From Polaribacter sp. Hel1_85 (GTDB taxonomy: Bacteria > Bacteroidota > Bacteroidia > Flavobacteriales > Flavobacteriaceae): a stretch of 64,000 nt of DNA. Below, piece by piece: positions 8,828 to 18,440 of this stretch. The number at the start of each line of letters is the position of its first letter. Positions within the stretch are counted from its first letter, which is position 1. The notes beneath the pieces were generated by a model. That model saw only the letters and a program-made list of their open reading frames with translations, made no database searches and had not been told where the DNA came from. The position numbers were made by a program, and so were the translations under genes. The DNA is taken from assembly GCF_000766795.1 (NCBI RefSeq), contig NZ_JPDS01000002.1:935001-999000 (forward strand), read 5' to 3'.

Positions 8828-9392
8828 TCACTTCTAAAATTACATCTTCAATTATTCTTGGAAAGTAACGTTGCTCTAAAATATGGATCTTTTCTGCAAT
8901 AATTTCTGGAGTATCATCTTCTAAAAGAGCAGTTTTTGCTTGAAAAATGATGGTTCCTTCATCATAATTAGCATTTACATAATGAATAGTTATACCCGTT
9001 TCTGTTTCTTTATTTTCTTTTACTGCATTATGAACATTCATTCCATACATTCCTTTTCCACCATATTTTGGCAATAAAGCAGGGTGAATGTTAATAATTT
9101 TATTAGGAAAAGCATCAATAATATTTTGTGGAATTTTCCATAAAAAACCAGCTAAAACAATATAATCTGCCTCCTCTTTTAAGATGTTAAGCACCTTTTC
9201 TGAAGCAGTAAAATCATTTTTATTAAAATGTAAGCACCTAGTATTTAGTCTTTTACATCTTTCAAAAACTTTGGCATGTTCATTGTTACACAATACTTGA
9301 GTAACCTTAGCGGTTTTAGTATGATTAAAAAACCTTATAATGTTTTCTGCGTTCGTTCCAGAACCAGAAGCAAAAACAACAATACGCTTCAT
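8820..9392 (-). CDS. purN: phosphoribosylglycinamide formyltransferase
   Basis: A 190-residue cytosolic enzyme of purine synthesis that transfers a formyl group from 10-formyl-THF to glycinamide ribonucleotide. Visible are the nucleotide-binding start VVFASGSGTNAENI, the catalytic core NIHPALLPKYGGKGMYG with His, and YDEGTIIFQ with the catalytic Asp. Length is normal. It is divergent from acpP with a 172-nt gap and is followed directly by rnhA. Confidence 0.95.
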   Translation of the reverse strand: MKRIVVFASGSGTNAENIIRFFNHTKTAKVTQVLCNNEHAKVFERCKRLNTRCLHFNKNDFTASEKVLNILKEEADYIVLAGFLWKIPQNIIDAFPNKIINIHPALLPKYGGKGMYGMNVHNAVKENKETETGITIHYVNANYDEGTIIFQAKTALLEDDTPEIIAEKIHILEQRYFPRIIEDVILEVNE

Positions 9393-9501
9393 AACTACAT
9401 TTCTAAGCTACAAAAAAAAGAATAATTATTAACAATTTGATTATTTTTAAAGTAAGATTATTTTTTTTCTTTACTTTTAATAATCATTTTTAGGACAAAA
9501 A

Positions 9502-9532
9502 TTAGATATAATTATAAAGATTCGTATTTTTG
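9502..9532 (+). promoter_or_regulatory. promoter of acpP-fabF-rnc
   Basis: A perfect -7 box TATTTTTG (9525-9532) is preceded at 20 nt by TTA (9502-9504), a near match to the -33 TTG. The leader to the acpP ATG is about 30 nt. Confidence 0.6.
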
Positions 9533-9564
9533 CCCCGATTAAAATTTTAAAAAACAAAAAAATT

Positions 9565-9801
9565 ATGTCAGACATTGCATCAAGAGTAAAAGCTATTATC
9601 GTAGACAAATTAGGAGTAGACGATAACGAAGTAACAACAGAAGCGAGCTTCACAAACGATTTAGGAGCAGATTCTTTGGATACTGTTGAATTAATTATGG
9701 AGTTCGAAAAAGAATTCGATATTCAAATACCAGATGATCAAGCTGAAAACATCGGAACAGTTGGTCAAGCAGTAAGTTATATAGAAGAAGCAAAAAAGTA
9801 A
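9565..9801 (+). CDS. acpP: acyl carrier protein
   Basis: A 78-residue acidic carrier of fatty-acid intermediates in the cytosol. The phosphopantetheine attachment Ser lies in the standard motif [16 protein letters not shown]. It is first in the classic acpP-fabF-rnc cluster and 7 nt before fabF. Confidence 0.97.
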   Translation: MSDIASRVKAIIVDKLGVDDNEVTTEASFTNDLGADSLDTVELIMEFEKEFDIQIPDDQAENIGTVGQAVSYIEEAKK

Positions 9802-9808
9802 TATTTAT

Positions 9809-11062
9809 ATGCAATTAAAACGAGTTGTAGTCACTGGACTTGGCGCATTAACGCCAATTGGTAATAATATTGAAGAATATTGGAATGCATTAGTTAACGG
9901 AGTTAGCGGTGCTGCACCTATCACACGTTTTGATGCTGACAAGTTCAAAACTCGTTTTGCATGTGAATTAAAAAACTTTGAAGTAACGGACTTTATTAAC
10001 AGAAAGGACGCTAGAAAAATGGATCCATTTACGCAGTATGCAATGGTTGCTTCAGATGAAGCAATTGCAGATGCAAAATTCGATCTAGAAAAATTAAACA
10101 AATTACGTGTAGGTGTAATTTGGGGAGCAGGAATTGGAGGTTTAGAAACTTTTCAAAACGAAGCTATTAATTTTGGAGCTGGAGATGGCACACCAAGATT
10201 TAATCCATTCTTTATCCCAAAAATGATTGCAGACATTGCTCCAGGAAATATTTCTATTAAAAATGGATTTATGGGGCCAAATTATACTACAGTTTCTGCA
10301 TGTGCATCATCTGCTAACGCTATGATAGATGCTTTAAATTATATTCGTTTAGGTACTTGTGATGTAATTGTAACTGGTGGCTCTGAAGCTGCAGTTGTAA
10401 TTTCTGGTGTTGGTGGTTTTAATGCTATGCATGCCTTGTCAACAAGAAATGAAAGCCCAGAAACAGCTTCGAGACCTTTTGATGCTACAAGAGATGGTTT
10501 TGTATTAGGTGAAGGAGCAGGTGCTATTGTTCTAGAAGAATATGAACATGCTAAAGCTAGAGGAGCAACAATTTATGCTGAGGTTATTGGAGGAGGAATG
10601 TCTTCTGATGCACATCATATGACTGCACCACATCCTGAGGGAATTGGTGTTATTGCTGTAATGAAAAATTGCTTAGAAAATGCAGGAATTAATCCAGAAG
10701 ATGTAGACCATATTAATACTCATGGTACTTCTACACCTTTAGGAGATGTTGCAGAATTAAAAGCAATTTCTAATGTTTTTGGCGATCATGCTAAAAACAT
10801 TAATATTAATTCTACAAAATCTATGACAGGTCACTTGTTAGGTGCTGCTGGAGCTATAGAATCTATTGCTGCAATTTTAGCAATGAAATACAGTATTGTT
10901 CCACCAACAATTAATCATGTTAATGTAGATGAAAATATTAATCCAGAGTTAAACTTAACTTTAAATAAAGCTCAAAATCGAGAGATAAAGGTTGCTATGA
11001 GTAATACTTTTGGTTTTGGAGGGCATAATGCTTGTGTTGCATTTAGAAAGTTAGAAGAATAA
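9809..11062 (+). CDS. fabF: 3-oxoacyl-ACP synthase II
   Basis: A 417-residue condensing enzyme that elongates acyl-ACP with malonyl-ACP in type II fatty acid synthesis. The catalytic triad is readable: Cys in TVSACASSANAMIDA, the first His in NTHGTSTPLGD and the second in KSMTGHLLGAAG. The C-terminal GFGGHNAC loop is present. Length and position after acpP are standard. Confidence 0.97.
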   Translation: MQLKRVVVTGLGALTPIGNNIEEYWNALVNGVSGAAPITRFDADKFKTRFACELKNFEVTDFINRKDARKMDPFTQYAMVASDEAIADAKFDLEKLNKLRVGVIWGAGIGGLETFQNEAINFGAGDGTPRFNPFFIPKMIADIAPGNISIKNGFMGPNYTTVSACASSANAMIDALNYIRLGTCDVIVTGGSEAAVVISGVGGFNAMHALSTRNESPETASRPFDATRDGFVLGEGAGAIVLEEYEHAKARGATIYAEVIGGGMSSDAHHMTAPHPEGIGVIAVMKNCLENAGINPEDVDHINTHGTSTPLGDVAELKAISNVFGDHAKNININSTKSMTGHLLGAAGAIESIAAILAMKYSIVPPTINHVNVDENINPELNLTLNKAQNREIKVAMSNTFGFGGHNACVAFRKLEE

Positions 11063-11068
11063 TACTCT

Positions 11069-11806
11069 ATGAATTTTATTCGTAAAATAGTTAAGCCTCA
11101 CAATGAAGAGGACACAGAATTATATTATGAATTAAAAAAACTTCTCAATTTTTCACCTCGAAAAATAAACAAATACAAAAAAGCATTTACACATAGATCT
11201 GTGCAAATGTTAGATAGTAAAGGAATTCCCATTAATTACGAACGATTAGAGTTTTTAGGAGACTCTATTTTAGGTTCTGTAATTGCTGCTTATTTGTATA
11301 AAAAAGTACCTACAGGTAATGAAGGTTATCTAACACAAATGCGTTCTAAAGTTGTAAGTAGAGAGCATTTAAATGAATTGGGTAAAGATTTAAATTTAAT
11401 ACGTTTTGTTAAAAGTAATATAGACCAAGCAAATGTTGGAGATAATATTCATGGTAATATTTTTGAAGCATTAGTTGGCGCTATTTATTTAGATAGAGGT
11501 TACAATGCTTGTCATAAGTTTATTTACGAAAATGTAATTGTGCCTTATGTAGATATAGAGAAGCTAGAAGGTAAAATTACTAGTTATAAAGGGCTTATTA
11601 TAGAATGGTGTCAAAAACAAAAGAAAAAATATTCTTTTGATACTTATGAGGATTCTGGAAACGAGTCTATTAAGCACTTTAGTGTAAAAATTAGTATCGA
11701 TGGAGAACTAATAGCTAAGGGCAGAGCAACTTCAAAGAAAAAAGCAGAAGAACAGGCTTCTAAAAGAGTTTATTATACTTTCCAAAATCAAATTGATTTA
11801 ACTTAA
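11069..11806 (+). CDS. rnc: ribonuclease III
   Basis: A 245-residue double-strand-specific RNase for rRNA maturation and mRNA control. The signature NYERLEFLGDSILGSVIA carries the metal-binding Glu and Asp, and FEALVGAIYLDRG provides the second acidic site. A double-stranded RNA-binding domain fills the last 70 residues (GLIIEWCQKQKKK ... KKKAEEQASKRVY). It follows fabF by 6 nt. Confidence 0.96.
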   Translation: MNFIRKIVKPHNEEDTELYYELKKLLNFSPRKINKYKKAFTHRSVQMLDSKGIPINYERLEFLGDSILGSVIAAYLYKKVPTGNEGYLTQMRSKVVSREHLNELGKDLNLIRFVKSNIDQANVGDNIHGNIFEALVGAIYLDRGYNACHKFIYENVIVPYVDIEKLEGKITSYKGLIIEWCQKQKKKYSFDTYEDSGNESIKHFSVKISIDGELIAKGRATSKKKAEEQASKRVYYTFQNQIDLT

Positions 11807-11900
11807 CACACACGATAACGTTTTCGTTAAAATTAACCGTAAAACTCATAAACAATTAGTAATTTAGCTCTCTCATAAAAACTAATATTAGTTGTAATTT

Positions 11901-12371
11901 ATGCAGGTGTACGCTTTAGAAATGGACGAATTTTGCGAAGAAGAATATTCTTTAATAGGAATCCATTCTACATTAGAAGACTATAAACTTGCCTACTTAT
12001 TAAACAAAAACCTGAACACTCGGTTTTATAAAGCAAAAGAAGATTTAGAGTTTGTAAGAGAAAAAAAGAAAGCTTCTTTTTCTATTTATAACTATGAAAA
12101 TAAAGAGTACGATTTTGATTGGTTTTTAATAGCAAATAGCTACAGAAGAGAAAATCAAACAGTTTCTAATGAATTGTTATTAACATCAGAAACAAAGACA
12201 TATTTAATTCCGGAAAAGAAAAAAGTAGATTTTTTTCTAAAAATTTGTGGAGAATCAGAATATGAGTTTGTAATGAAAATGATAAATAAAATTAAAGAAA
12301 TTGACAATGTAATAACCGCATATTCAATTGATAAAAACACCCTAAAGTCTAAAGACTTTTTAATATTTTAA
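11901..12371 (+). CDS. IPExxxVDY family protein
   Basis: A 156-residue soluble protein named after the motif seen here as IPEKKKVDF (around residue 103). It is a conserved Bacteroidota family of unknown function, almost always next to pyruvate kinase, as here: its stop codon is 2 nt before the pyk start. The tight pairing suggests co-expression and perhaps a role near pyruvate kinase, but no activity can be read. Confidence 0.85.
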   Translation: MQVYALEMDEFCEEEYSLIGIHSTLEDYKLAYLLNKNLNTRFYKAKEDLEFVREKKKASFSIYNYENKEYDFDWFLIANSYRRENQTVSNELLLTSETKTYLIPEKKKVDFFLKICGESEYEFVMKMINKIKEIDNVITAYSIDKNTLKSKDFLIF

Positions 12372-12373
12372 AA

Positions 12374-13801
12374 ATGAAAGATTACAAAAAAACCAAAATA
12401 GTTGCAACCCTAGGACCAGCAACAGACAGTAAAGAAACTTTAACGAAATTAGCCACAGAAGGAGTAAATGTATTTCGTATTAACTTTTCTCATGCTGATT
12501 ACGATAATGTTAAAAAGACCGTAAAAACCATTAGAGAAATTAATGAAGAAAACGGTTATAATGTTGCCATTTTAGCAGATTTACAAGGTCCTAAACTTCG
12601 TGTTGGAGTAATGGAAGATAATGTAGTTTTAAATGATGGTGACTTATTTACTTTTACAACAGAACAATGTGTAGGTAATAAGGAAAGAGCATTTATGACA
12701 TACCAACGTTTTCCTAAAGACGTAAAAGTTGGTGAAAATATTATGGTTGATGATGGTAAATTACTTTTTGAAGTAGTTTCTACAGATATGGATAAATCAG
12801 TAGTTGTTAAGACAATTGTTGGAGGTCCTTTAAATTCTAAAAAAGGTGTAAACTTACCAAATACAGCTATTTCTTTACCTGCATTAACAGAGAAGGATAA
12901 AAAAGATGCCATTTTTGCTTTAGGTTTAGAAGTAGATTGGATTGCACTTTCTTTTGTAAGAACACCAGAAGATTTAAGAATGTTAAGAGATTTAATTGAC
13001 GAACATTCAGAATACAGAGTTCCTGTAATTGCTAAAATAGAAAAACCAGAAGCAGTTGCAAATATGGATGCATTAATTCCTTATTGTGATGGATTAATGG
13101 TTGCACGTGGAGATTTAGGAGTAGAAATTCCAATGCAAGATGTTCCATTAATTCAGAAAAAATTAGTAAGACGCGCAAAGAGAGCAAGAATTCCTGTAAT
13201 TATTGCAACACAAATGATGGAAACAATGATTGATAATTCTGTTCCAACAAGAGCAGAAGTAAATGATGTTGCAAACTCAATTATGGATGGTGCAGATGCA
13301 GTAATGCTTTCTGGAGAAACATCTGTAGGTAAACACCCAGTTAGAGTTATTCAAAAAATGGCAGAAATTATTAAAGCTGTCGAAAATTCTAGAATGATTA
13401 AAGTACCACATGAAGCGCCACATATTAGAACGAACAGGTTTATCACAAAATCAGTTTGTCACCATGCAGCTTTAATGGCAAATGATATAGATGCAGCAGC
13501 AATTTCTACACTTACTAGAAGTGGTTATACTGCTTTTCAAATATCTGCTTGGAGACCACAAGCTAAAATATTAGTATTTTCATCAGAAAGAAGAATTTTA
13601 GGAAAACTAAACTTACTTTGGGGTGTAAAAGCTTTTTATTATGACGCAAATTTAACAACAGATGAAACAGTTGTAGATATCAATAAATTATCTAAAGAAA
13701 AAGGATATGTACAACAAGGAGATTTTATGATTAACCTTACATCTATGCCAGCAGAAGCGCAAGGAATGGTTAATACATCAAGAGTTTCTGAAATAGACTA
13801 A
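12374..13801 (+). CDS. pyk: pyruvate kinase
   Basis: A 475-residue glycolytic enzyme converting phosphoenolpyruvate and ADP to pyruvate and ATP. Visible are the N-terminal KTKIVATLGPATDS, the active-site signature PVIAKIEKPEAVANMDAL with its Lys and Glu, MVARGDLGVEIPMQDVP and MLSGETSVGKHPV. The allosteric C-domain ends normally. It is cotranscribed with the IPExxxVDY gene and ended by the terminator at 13826. Confidence 0.97.
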   Translation: MKDYKKTKIVATLGPATDSKETLTKLATEGVNVFRINFSHADYDNVKKTVKTIREINEENGYNVAILADLQGPKLRVGVMEDNVVLNDGDLFTFTTEQCVGNKERAFMTYQRFPKDVKVGENIMVDDGKLLFEVVSTDMDKSVVVKTIVGGPLNSKKGVNLPNTAISLPALTEKDKKDAIFALGLEVDWIALSFVRTPEDLRMLRDLIDEHSEYRVPVIAKIEKPEAVANMDALIPYCDGLMVARGDLGVEIPMQDVPLIQKKLVRRAKRARIPVIIATQMMETMIDNSVPTRAEVNDVANSIMDGADAVMLSGETSVGKHPVRVIQKMAEIIKAVENSRMIKVPHEAPHIRTNRFITKSVCHHAALMANDIDAAAISTLTRSGYTAFQISAWRPQAKILVFSSERRILGKLNLLWGVKAFYYDANLTTDETVVDINKLSKEKGYVQQGDFMINLTSMPAEAQGMVNTSRVSEID

Positions 13802-13825
13802 TTATTAGTTTTAAATAATATTTTA

Positions 13826-13859
13826 AAAAGCATTCTGATTTTTTCAGAATGCTTTTTTT
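13826..13859 (+). terminator. terminator after pyk
   Basis: The arms AAAAAGCATTCTGA and TCAGAATGCTTTTT form a stem with a 5-6 nt T-rich loop and a trailing T-run, 25 nt after the stop codon. Confidence 0.92.
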
Positions 13860-13911
13860 GTTTTAATTTTTTTAGAAGCCACTTCCTGCTTTCCATTATA
13901 TCTTTTTATTT

Positions 13912-13959
13912 GTTCTCGATACAAATTTATTCATTCTTCATAAATTTACTCGAACTGAC
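13912..13959 (-). repeat. dispersed intergenic repeat, family B copy 2
   Basis: Read on the minus strand: GTCAGTTCGAG, about 25 nt, then TATCGAGAAC. This is the same framework as the unit at 7489-7540, in reverse orientation. The rest of the 13.86-14.04 kb gap shows nothing else. Confidence 0.6.
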
Positions 13960-14045
13960 ATAAAAAGGATGCCATTTCAATCAGGGCTAAACTTATTTAT
14001 TAGCTAATTTTTATTGATAAAAACGAAGCAATATTTTAAAGTGCT

Positions 14046-16343
14046 TTATAACTTCAGTTTTTTAGAAATAATAATGGCATCATTAGTAACAAATGGCATT
14101 GGCATCATTTCTTCAGTTCTAGGAGTTATAGAAAAGTTTGGATTTTCTAATAAATCGTAAGAGATTTCATTTAAAATAACATCTAATTCAGTTTCATTTA
14201 AAATACTAAAAGAAAGTGTAACTTCTTTGTCTTGGTTTCCTAAATGATACACTAAAAAAGTACCACTTTTTACGTTATAGCTTTTACCTTCATTTACCAA
14301 AACATCATTTACTTTAAACTGATGTAATTTCAATTCTTTCTTTGTAATAAATTCTAATTTATTTACCTTTTTTTCTGGAGTAATGGTAAACTCTATAAAA
14401 CGTTTATTTCCAATAATAGTATCTAAATCTGTTTCAATATTAGATGAAATTATATTTCTGAACTCAGTTTTTTTATGATAGTTAAAACGCGTATTGTACT
14501 TGCTTTTAGTTTCTGCATTTACAATACTTCCTTTGGCAGCATTTTTATCAAAAATTTGTTTTGTATAATCGTCTAAAGTAGCATTGTAGGTTCCAAAATA
14601 GGCAGTTTTATCATCAGAATTCTGAATGTATACAATACTATTTGGTTTTTTATGATCAACAGAAAATCCACTATTGTAAGTTGCAATTCCAAAGAAAATA
14701 ATAGCAAACAAACCAACCGTTTTTTGCATCCAAAAAGTTTTCTTTTGATGAAAAGTAAAAATCATCAATCCAAAAACCAATGCAATTAAAATACCACTAA
14801 CAAATAATATTTTTAAACCTAAACCAACAGGAAACATTTTAATTAATGGCGCAAAAATATAAATGGTAGGAATTGATATAATTGTAAACAAAATTCGTTT
14901 CGATTTTTCTTCCAAATCCATAAAAATGGCAATCGCTAAAATTATCAATGCAGAAAACACAGGAATAATAAAAAAGCCAGCGCCTTTTAAAGATGCATTA
15001 ATAAAGAAATTAATAACAAGCCAAATAAGTATTGGAGCAATTATTAAATCTGTAGTTTTTTCGTGTTTAGAAATGTATTTATAAACTTTAAATAAGACCC
15101 ATAAATTCAAAAAGACAAATGCAAGTATGTATTGATATCCATTGTAAGTAAAACCGTGTAAAATGTCTTTATATGCAGGATGAATTACCAATAATAATTT
15201 CCACAAACCAAAAGAAATTCCTCCACATAAAAGAATAGCCACTATAAACATTCCAAAACCTTTTAAAATTCCTTTTAATGAAAGTTTTCTTTTCTTAATT
15301 CCGAAGGAAAGTAAAGTTAAAAACACTACAATTGCAATAATTAACATTGGTTTAACCCAAGAAAACGGATAGGTAGCTAATTTTACAAAAGGAAAGTTAA
15401 CATAGACAAAATCTTCATCTGAATTTAAATTTTCTAAATCTGAATTTGCAAAATAATTTACGGTTGTTGTAAAATAATCTACTTGATGTAAAAGTGTTTC
15501 TCTGTCTAAACGCTCATAAGAATCTTGTGCTGTATGATAATCGAAATGATCACCAATAAAAGCAAAATTGAATCCATTAATATCTGCATTTTCTCTAAAA
15601 ACGGTTAAATCTGTATCATTTGGCAATTTTTTGTAAATGCTATACATTAAAGAATTTGTTGCAGGATAATTTGGTTTGGCTTTTAGAAATTCTGACAATA
15701 ACTTGCTGTTTTTTCCATTGGTTTCCATTAACATATAACTTGGGCCACCACTTCCACGAGCTTCAAAATTTAAAACCAAACCAATATCTTTTGTCCAAGA
15801 ATGTTCATCAACAAAAGCTTGAGCGCCTAATAAACCTAACTCTTCTGCATCAGAAATTAAGATAATAATATCATTTTTTGGCTGTTTATTTTTTTCTAAG
15901 AAAACTCTAATTCCTTCTAAAATAGTTACAACTCCAGAACCAGCATCACTTGCACCTAAAGAAGAGTGTGGGTTAGAATCGTAATGCGTTAATAATAGTA
16001 ATGCTTTTCCATTTTCCGAACCTTTAATTCTGGCTAAAATATTTTCTGTTGTTGTTGCTGCAAACCATTTTTTATTAATAGCTGTTTGGGTCTGAATTTC
16101 TGTTTCCAACCCCATTTTCTGGAGTTCATTTACAATGTAATTTTGAACTTCTTTATGATTTTTAGAACCTGTATAATGTGCTTTTTTACTAATTTTTTTT
16201 AGATGAAATAAAGCATTATTAATAGAGAATTCGTTTTTTGAACTGATTTTTTCTGGTGAAAAAGTGGGTTTTAAATCAGAAAAACTCCAATAGACAACAC
16301 CAATAATTATAAGTACAGAAACAAGAGATGAAAAAGCTTTCAT
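14046..16343 (-). CDS. membrane-bound M28 family zinc aminopeptidase
   Basis: A 765-residue protein with a single N-terminal anchor (LVSVLIIIGVVYWSF), an extracytoplasmic M28 peptidase domain (about 40-310) and then about eight membrane helices followed by a C-terminal beta domain. Metal ligands are seen in THYDSNPHSSLGASDAGSG (His, Asp), ISDAEELGLLG (Glu-Glu), LNFEARGSGGPS and FIGDHFDYHTAQDSYE (His). The layout resembles the vacuolar/ER Pff1-like membrane M28 peptidases; such proteins trim N-terminal residues from peptides. It stands alone on the minus strand. Confidence 0.85.
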   Translation of the reverse strand: MKAFSSLVSVLIIIGVVYWSFSDLKPTFSPEKISSKNEFSINNALFHLKKISKKAHYTGSKNHKEVQNYIVNELQKMGLETEIQTQTAINKKWFAATTTENILARIKGSENGKALLLLTHYDSNPHSSLGASDAGSGVVTILEGIRVFLEKNKQPKNDIIILISDAEELGLLGAQAFVDEHSWTKDIGLVLNFEARGSGGPSYMLMETNGKNSKLLSEFLKAKPNYPATNSLMYSIYKKLPNDTDLTVFRENADINGFNFAFIGDHFDYHTAQDSYERLDRETLLHQVDYFTTTVNYFANSDLENLNSDEDFVYVNFPFVKLATYPFSWVKPMLIIAIVVFLTLLSFGIKKRKLSLKGILKGFGMFIVAILLCGGISFGLWKLLLVIHPAYKDILHGFTYNGYQYILAFVFLNLWVLFKVYKYISKHEKTTDLIIAPILIWLVINFFINASLKGAGFFIIPVFSALIILAIAIFMDLEEKSKRILFTIISIPTIYIFAPLIKMFPVGLGLKILFVSGILIALVFGLMIFTFHQKKTFWMQKTVGLFAIIFFGIATYNSGFSVDHKKPNSIVYIQNSDDKTAYFGTYNATLDDYTKQIFDKNAAKGSIVNAETKSKYNTRFNYHKKTEFRNIISSNIETDLDTIIGNKRFIEFTITPEKKVNKLEFITKKELKLHQFKVNDVLVNEGKSYNVKSGTFLVYHLGNQDKEVTLSFSILNETELDVILNEISYDLLENPNFSITPRTEEMMPMPFVTNDAIIISKKLKL

Positions 16344-16450
16344 GTGAAAAATTAATTTTTATAAATGTAAGAAATAAAAAAAACTTAGCGTAAATGTTGG
16401 ATAAAACAGAAAAAAGGTTAAATTTAAATCAAACTAAAAACTAAATTATT

Positions 16451-16921
16451 ATGGGTATTAAAAGCTTTCAAGGAAAAAGAGACACCAGTCAAGGAAAAGA
16501 AGAGTCTCAAATTTTAGTGTCTGATTATATGACAAAAAAATTGATAACTTTTAAAGCTGATGATTCATTAGACCATGTAATTAATCAATTAATTACGTAT
16601 AAAATTTCTGGTGGACCTGTAGTAAATGATAAAAATGATTTAATAGGTATTATTTCTGAAACAGATTGTATTAAACATATTTCTGAAAGTAAATATTATA
16701 ATATGCCTTCTGATATAAACAATACTGTAGGTAAATATATGGTTACAGATGTTGATACAATTGATAAAGACATGAATATTTTTGATGCTGCTTTTAAATT
16801 TATTAGTTCGCACAGAAGAAGATTTCCAGTTGTAGAAAACGGAAAATTAATAGGGCAATTAAGTCAGAAAGATGTTTTAAAAGCTGCAATTAGTGTAAAA
16901 GGAAATACTTGGAATAGTTAA
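16451..16921 (+). CDS. CBS domain-pair protein
   Basis: A 156-residue soluble protein that is essentially one Bateman module. The first CBS covers about residues 28-80 (VSDYMTKKLITFKADDSLDHVINQL...GIISETDCIKHI) and the second about 95-150 (YMVTDVDTIDKDMN...LIGQLSQKDVLKAA). Such modules bind adenosyl nucleotides and act as energy or redox sensors for partners. No fused effector is present, so the target is unknown. Confidence 0.9.
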   Translation: MGIKSFQGKRDTSQGKEESQILVSDYMTKKLITFKADDSLDHVINQLITYKISGGPVVNDKNDLIGIISETDCIKHISESKYYNMPSDINNTVGKYMVTDVDTIDKDMNIFDAAFKFISSHRRRFPVVENGKLIGQLSQKDVLKAAISVKGNTWNS

Positions 16922-16945
16922 TGTATACCAATTTTAAAAAATATA

Positions 16946-16973
16946 AAGGATAGTTTTTGCTATCCTTTTTTTT
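16946..16973. terminator. terminator between the CBS gene and the convergent Zn-ribbon gene
   Basis: The arms AAAGGATAG and CTATCCTTT with a 6-nt loop and a T-run follow the CBS gene. The right flank overlaps the stop codon of the convergent gene, so it best serves the plus strand. Confidence 0.85.
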
Positions 16974-17325
16974 ATGACTCCCTTTTTATCAGCAGAAAAG
17001 TTTCATTTTCTAAAGGTAAATAACCTTCATCATAAATATAAAAATAAGTATTACCAGTTTTTGTTTTATAGATGGATGTAAAAAACTGAAAATCGAAACC
17101 TTTATCATACAATTTGGTTCTGGTAACTTTTGTTTTACCTGTAATATTTAATGCTGATAAAATTTTATAATTTTTTCTAAGACGATTATTAATATTTCTG
17201 ATGAGGTTTTTACTGTCTTTATTTACACGATTATTGTATGCATTTCTGCAATAATCAGAACAGAATTTTTTATCAATTCTACCTTTTACAACTTCATCAC
17301 ACTCTAAGCATTTTCGGCTTTCCAT
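16972..17325 (-). CDS. zinc-ribbon protein of unknown function
   Basis: This 117-residue protein begins with a zinc ribbon, CLECDEVVKGRIDKKFCSDYC (Cys-x2-Cys ... Cys-x3-Cys, residues 5-25), similar to the DUF2116-type ribbon, followed by a basic helix rich in Asn, Arg and Lys (about 28-60) and a small beta region. The ribbon plus basic helix suggests nucleic-acid contact, but nothing specific is known to me. It starts 12 nt after the NUMOD4/HNH-like gene and is likely cotranscribed with it. Confidence 0.7.
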   Translation of the reverse strand: MESRKCLECDEVVKGRIDKKFCSDYCRNAYNNRVNKDSKNLIRNINNRLRKNYKILSALNITGKTKVTRTKLYDKGFDFQFFTSIYKTKTGNTYFYIYDEGYLPLENETFLLIKRES

Positions 17326-17337
17326 AGCAACATTTTT

Positions 17338-17886
17338 TTACACTTCTATTTCTCCCCAATTTTCTCCAGATTTTATTCTATCTAATTGTGTTGTTGTAAT
17401 ACCAAACTGACTTGCAATTATTCTTAACCTAGTTCTTCTATTAGGATCTAATAACTTTTTCTTTATTACTCTAACTTTTGCTTCCGTTAATTTTGCACCT
17501 GGTTTAATACCAAATTTTGCAATTCTTTTTGGGTTTGTTATTTGATGAGCTGTTAACTCTTTTTGATTTACCCATTTTAAATTTTTGTAATAATTATCTT
17601 TTAAATTATGGTTGATGTGTATTACAAATTTCTGACCTTCTTCTTTATTCAAAAATAACAAAGCAACAACTCTATGAACATAAGCACTATTCCTTCTTTT
17701 ACTATCTAATTTAGGATAGGAAAAGGTTTCAAAATTATTAATTTGCCCAATTTTGACTAGTTTATATTCATCTTCTGAAATTTCTTTTTTTACTCTTCCA
17801 TAATTAGAAATGTAAATTTTTTCTTTTTCAACATTATAATTTTCTTTTTCAAATAGCTTCCATTGTTCATTTCTGTACGATTTCAT
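17338..17886 (-). CDS. NUMOD4/HNH-like DNA-binding protein
   Basis: This 182-residue protein has a NUMOD4-like start (EQWKLFEKENYNVEKEKIYISNYGRVKK), an HNH-like middle (YVHRVVALLFL ... VIHINHNLKDNYYKNLKWVN) and a C-terminal helix-turn-helix (IIASQFGITTTQLDRIKSGENWG). This is the order of homing-type HNH endonucleases, but there is no surrounding intron or intein. The usual His-Asp of the HNH motif appears as HINHNLKDN, so catalysis may be lost. It may be a domesticated DNA-binding protein; this is inference. It is divergent from ssb. Confidence 0.75.
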   Translation of the reverse strand: MKSYRNEQWKLFEKENYNVEKEKIYISNYGRVKKEISEDEYKLVKIGQINNFETFSYPKLDSKRRNSAYVHRVVALLFLNKEEGQKFVIHINHNLKDNYYKNLKWVNQKELTAHQITNPKRIAKFGIKPGAKLTEAKVRVIKKKLLDPNRRTRLRIIASQFGITTTQLDRIKSGENWGEIEV

Positions 17887-18078
17887 GTCTATAAGGTTTT
17901 CATTTTGGCAATATACAAAAATCCGTTTACAAACGACTACAAATAATTACAACCGAAAGTAATTGCTTGTTAACCGAATAAAATTGCAATGATGTCGCAA
18001 CTTTGCAGAGTCAAAAAGAATTGACAAAAACAAATTATAAACTAGCATTTAAATAAATAATGCTTAAAACCTTATCTT

Positions 18079-18414
18079 ATGAATACGTTAAGAAACAAAG
18101 TACAGTTAATTGGAAACTTAGGAAACAACCCAGAAATTATCACTTTAGATAGTGGTAAAAAACTAGCAAAATTTTCGATTGCTACCAATGAAAGTTACAA
18201 AAATGCGCAAGGAGAAAAAGTAACAGATACACAATGGCACAATGTTATTGCGTGGAATAAAACAGCAGAAATTATAGAAAGATATTTAGAAAAAGGAAAC
18301 GAAGTTGCCATTGAAGGGAAACTAACTTCTAGAAGCTATGAAACAAAAGAAGGAGAAAAAAGATACGTAACAGAAGTTGTTTGTAATGAATTGTTGATGC
18401 TAGGTAATAAGTAG
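18079..18414 (+). CDS. ssb: single-stranded DNA-binding protein, short form
   Basis: A 111-residue OB-fold protein: NKVQLIGNLGNNPEI, KLAKFSIATNESY, DTQWHNVIAWNKTAE and VAIEGKLTSRSYE are standard SSB segments. The protein ends right after the OB fold and lacks the flexible linker and the acidic DDxIPF-type tail that recruits partner proteins. It is therefore probably a second SSB paralogue that coats DNA without recruiting replication partners. A terminator follows at 18441. Confidence 0.92.
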   Translation: MNTLRNKVQLIGNLGNNPEIITLDSGKKLAKFSIATNESYKNAQGEKVTDTQWHNVIAWNKTAEIIERYLEKGNEVAIEGKLTSRSYETKEGEKRYVTEVVCNELLMLGNK

Positions 18415-18440
18415 TAAATTAAATTGCTTTGAGAAAGATG

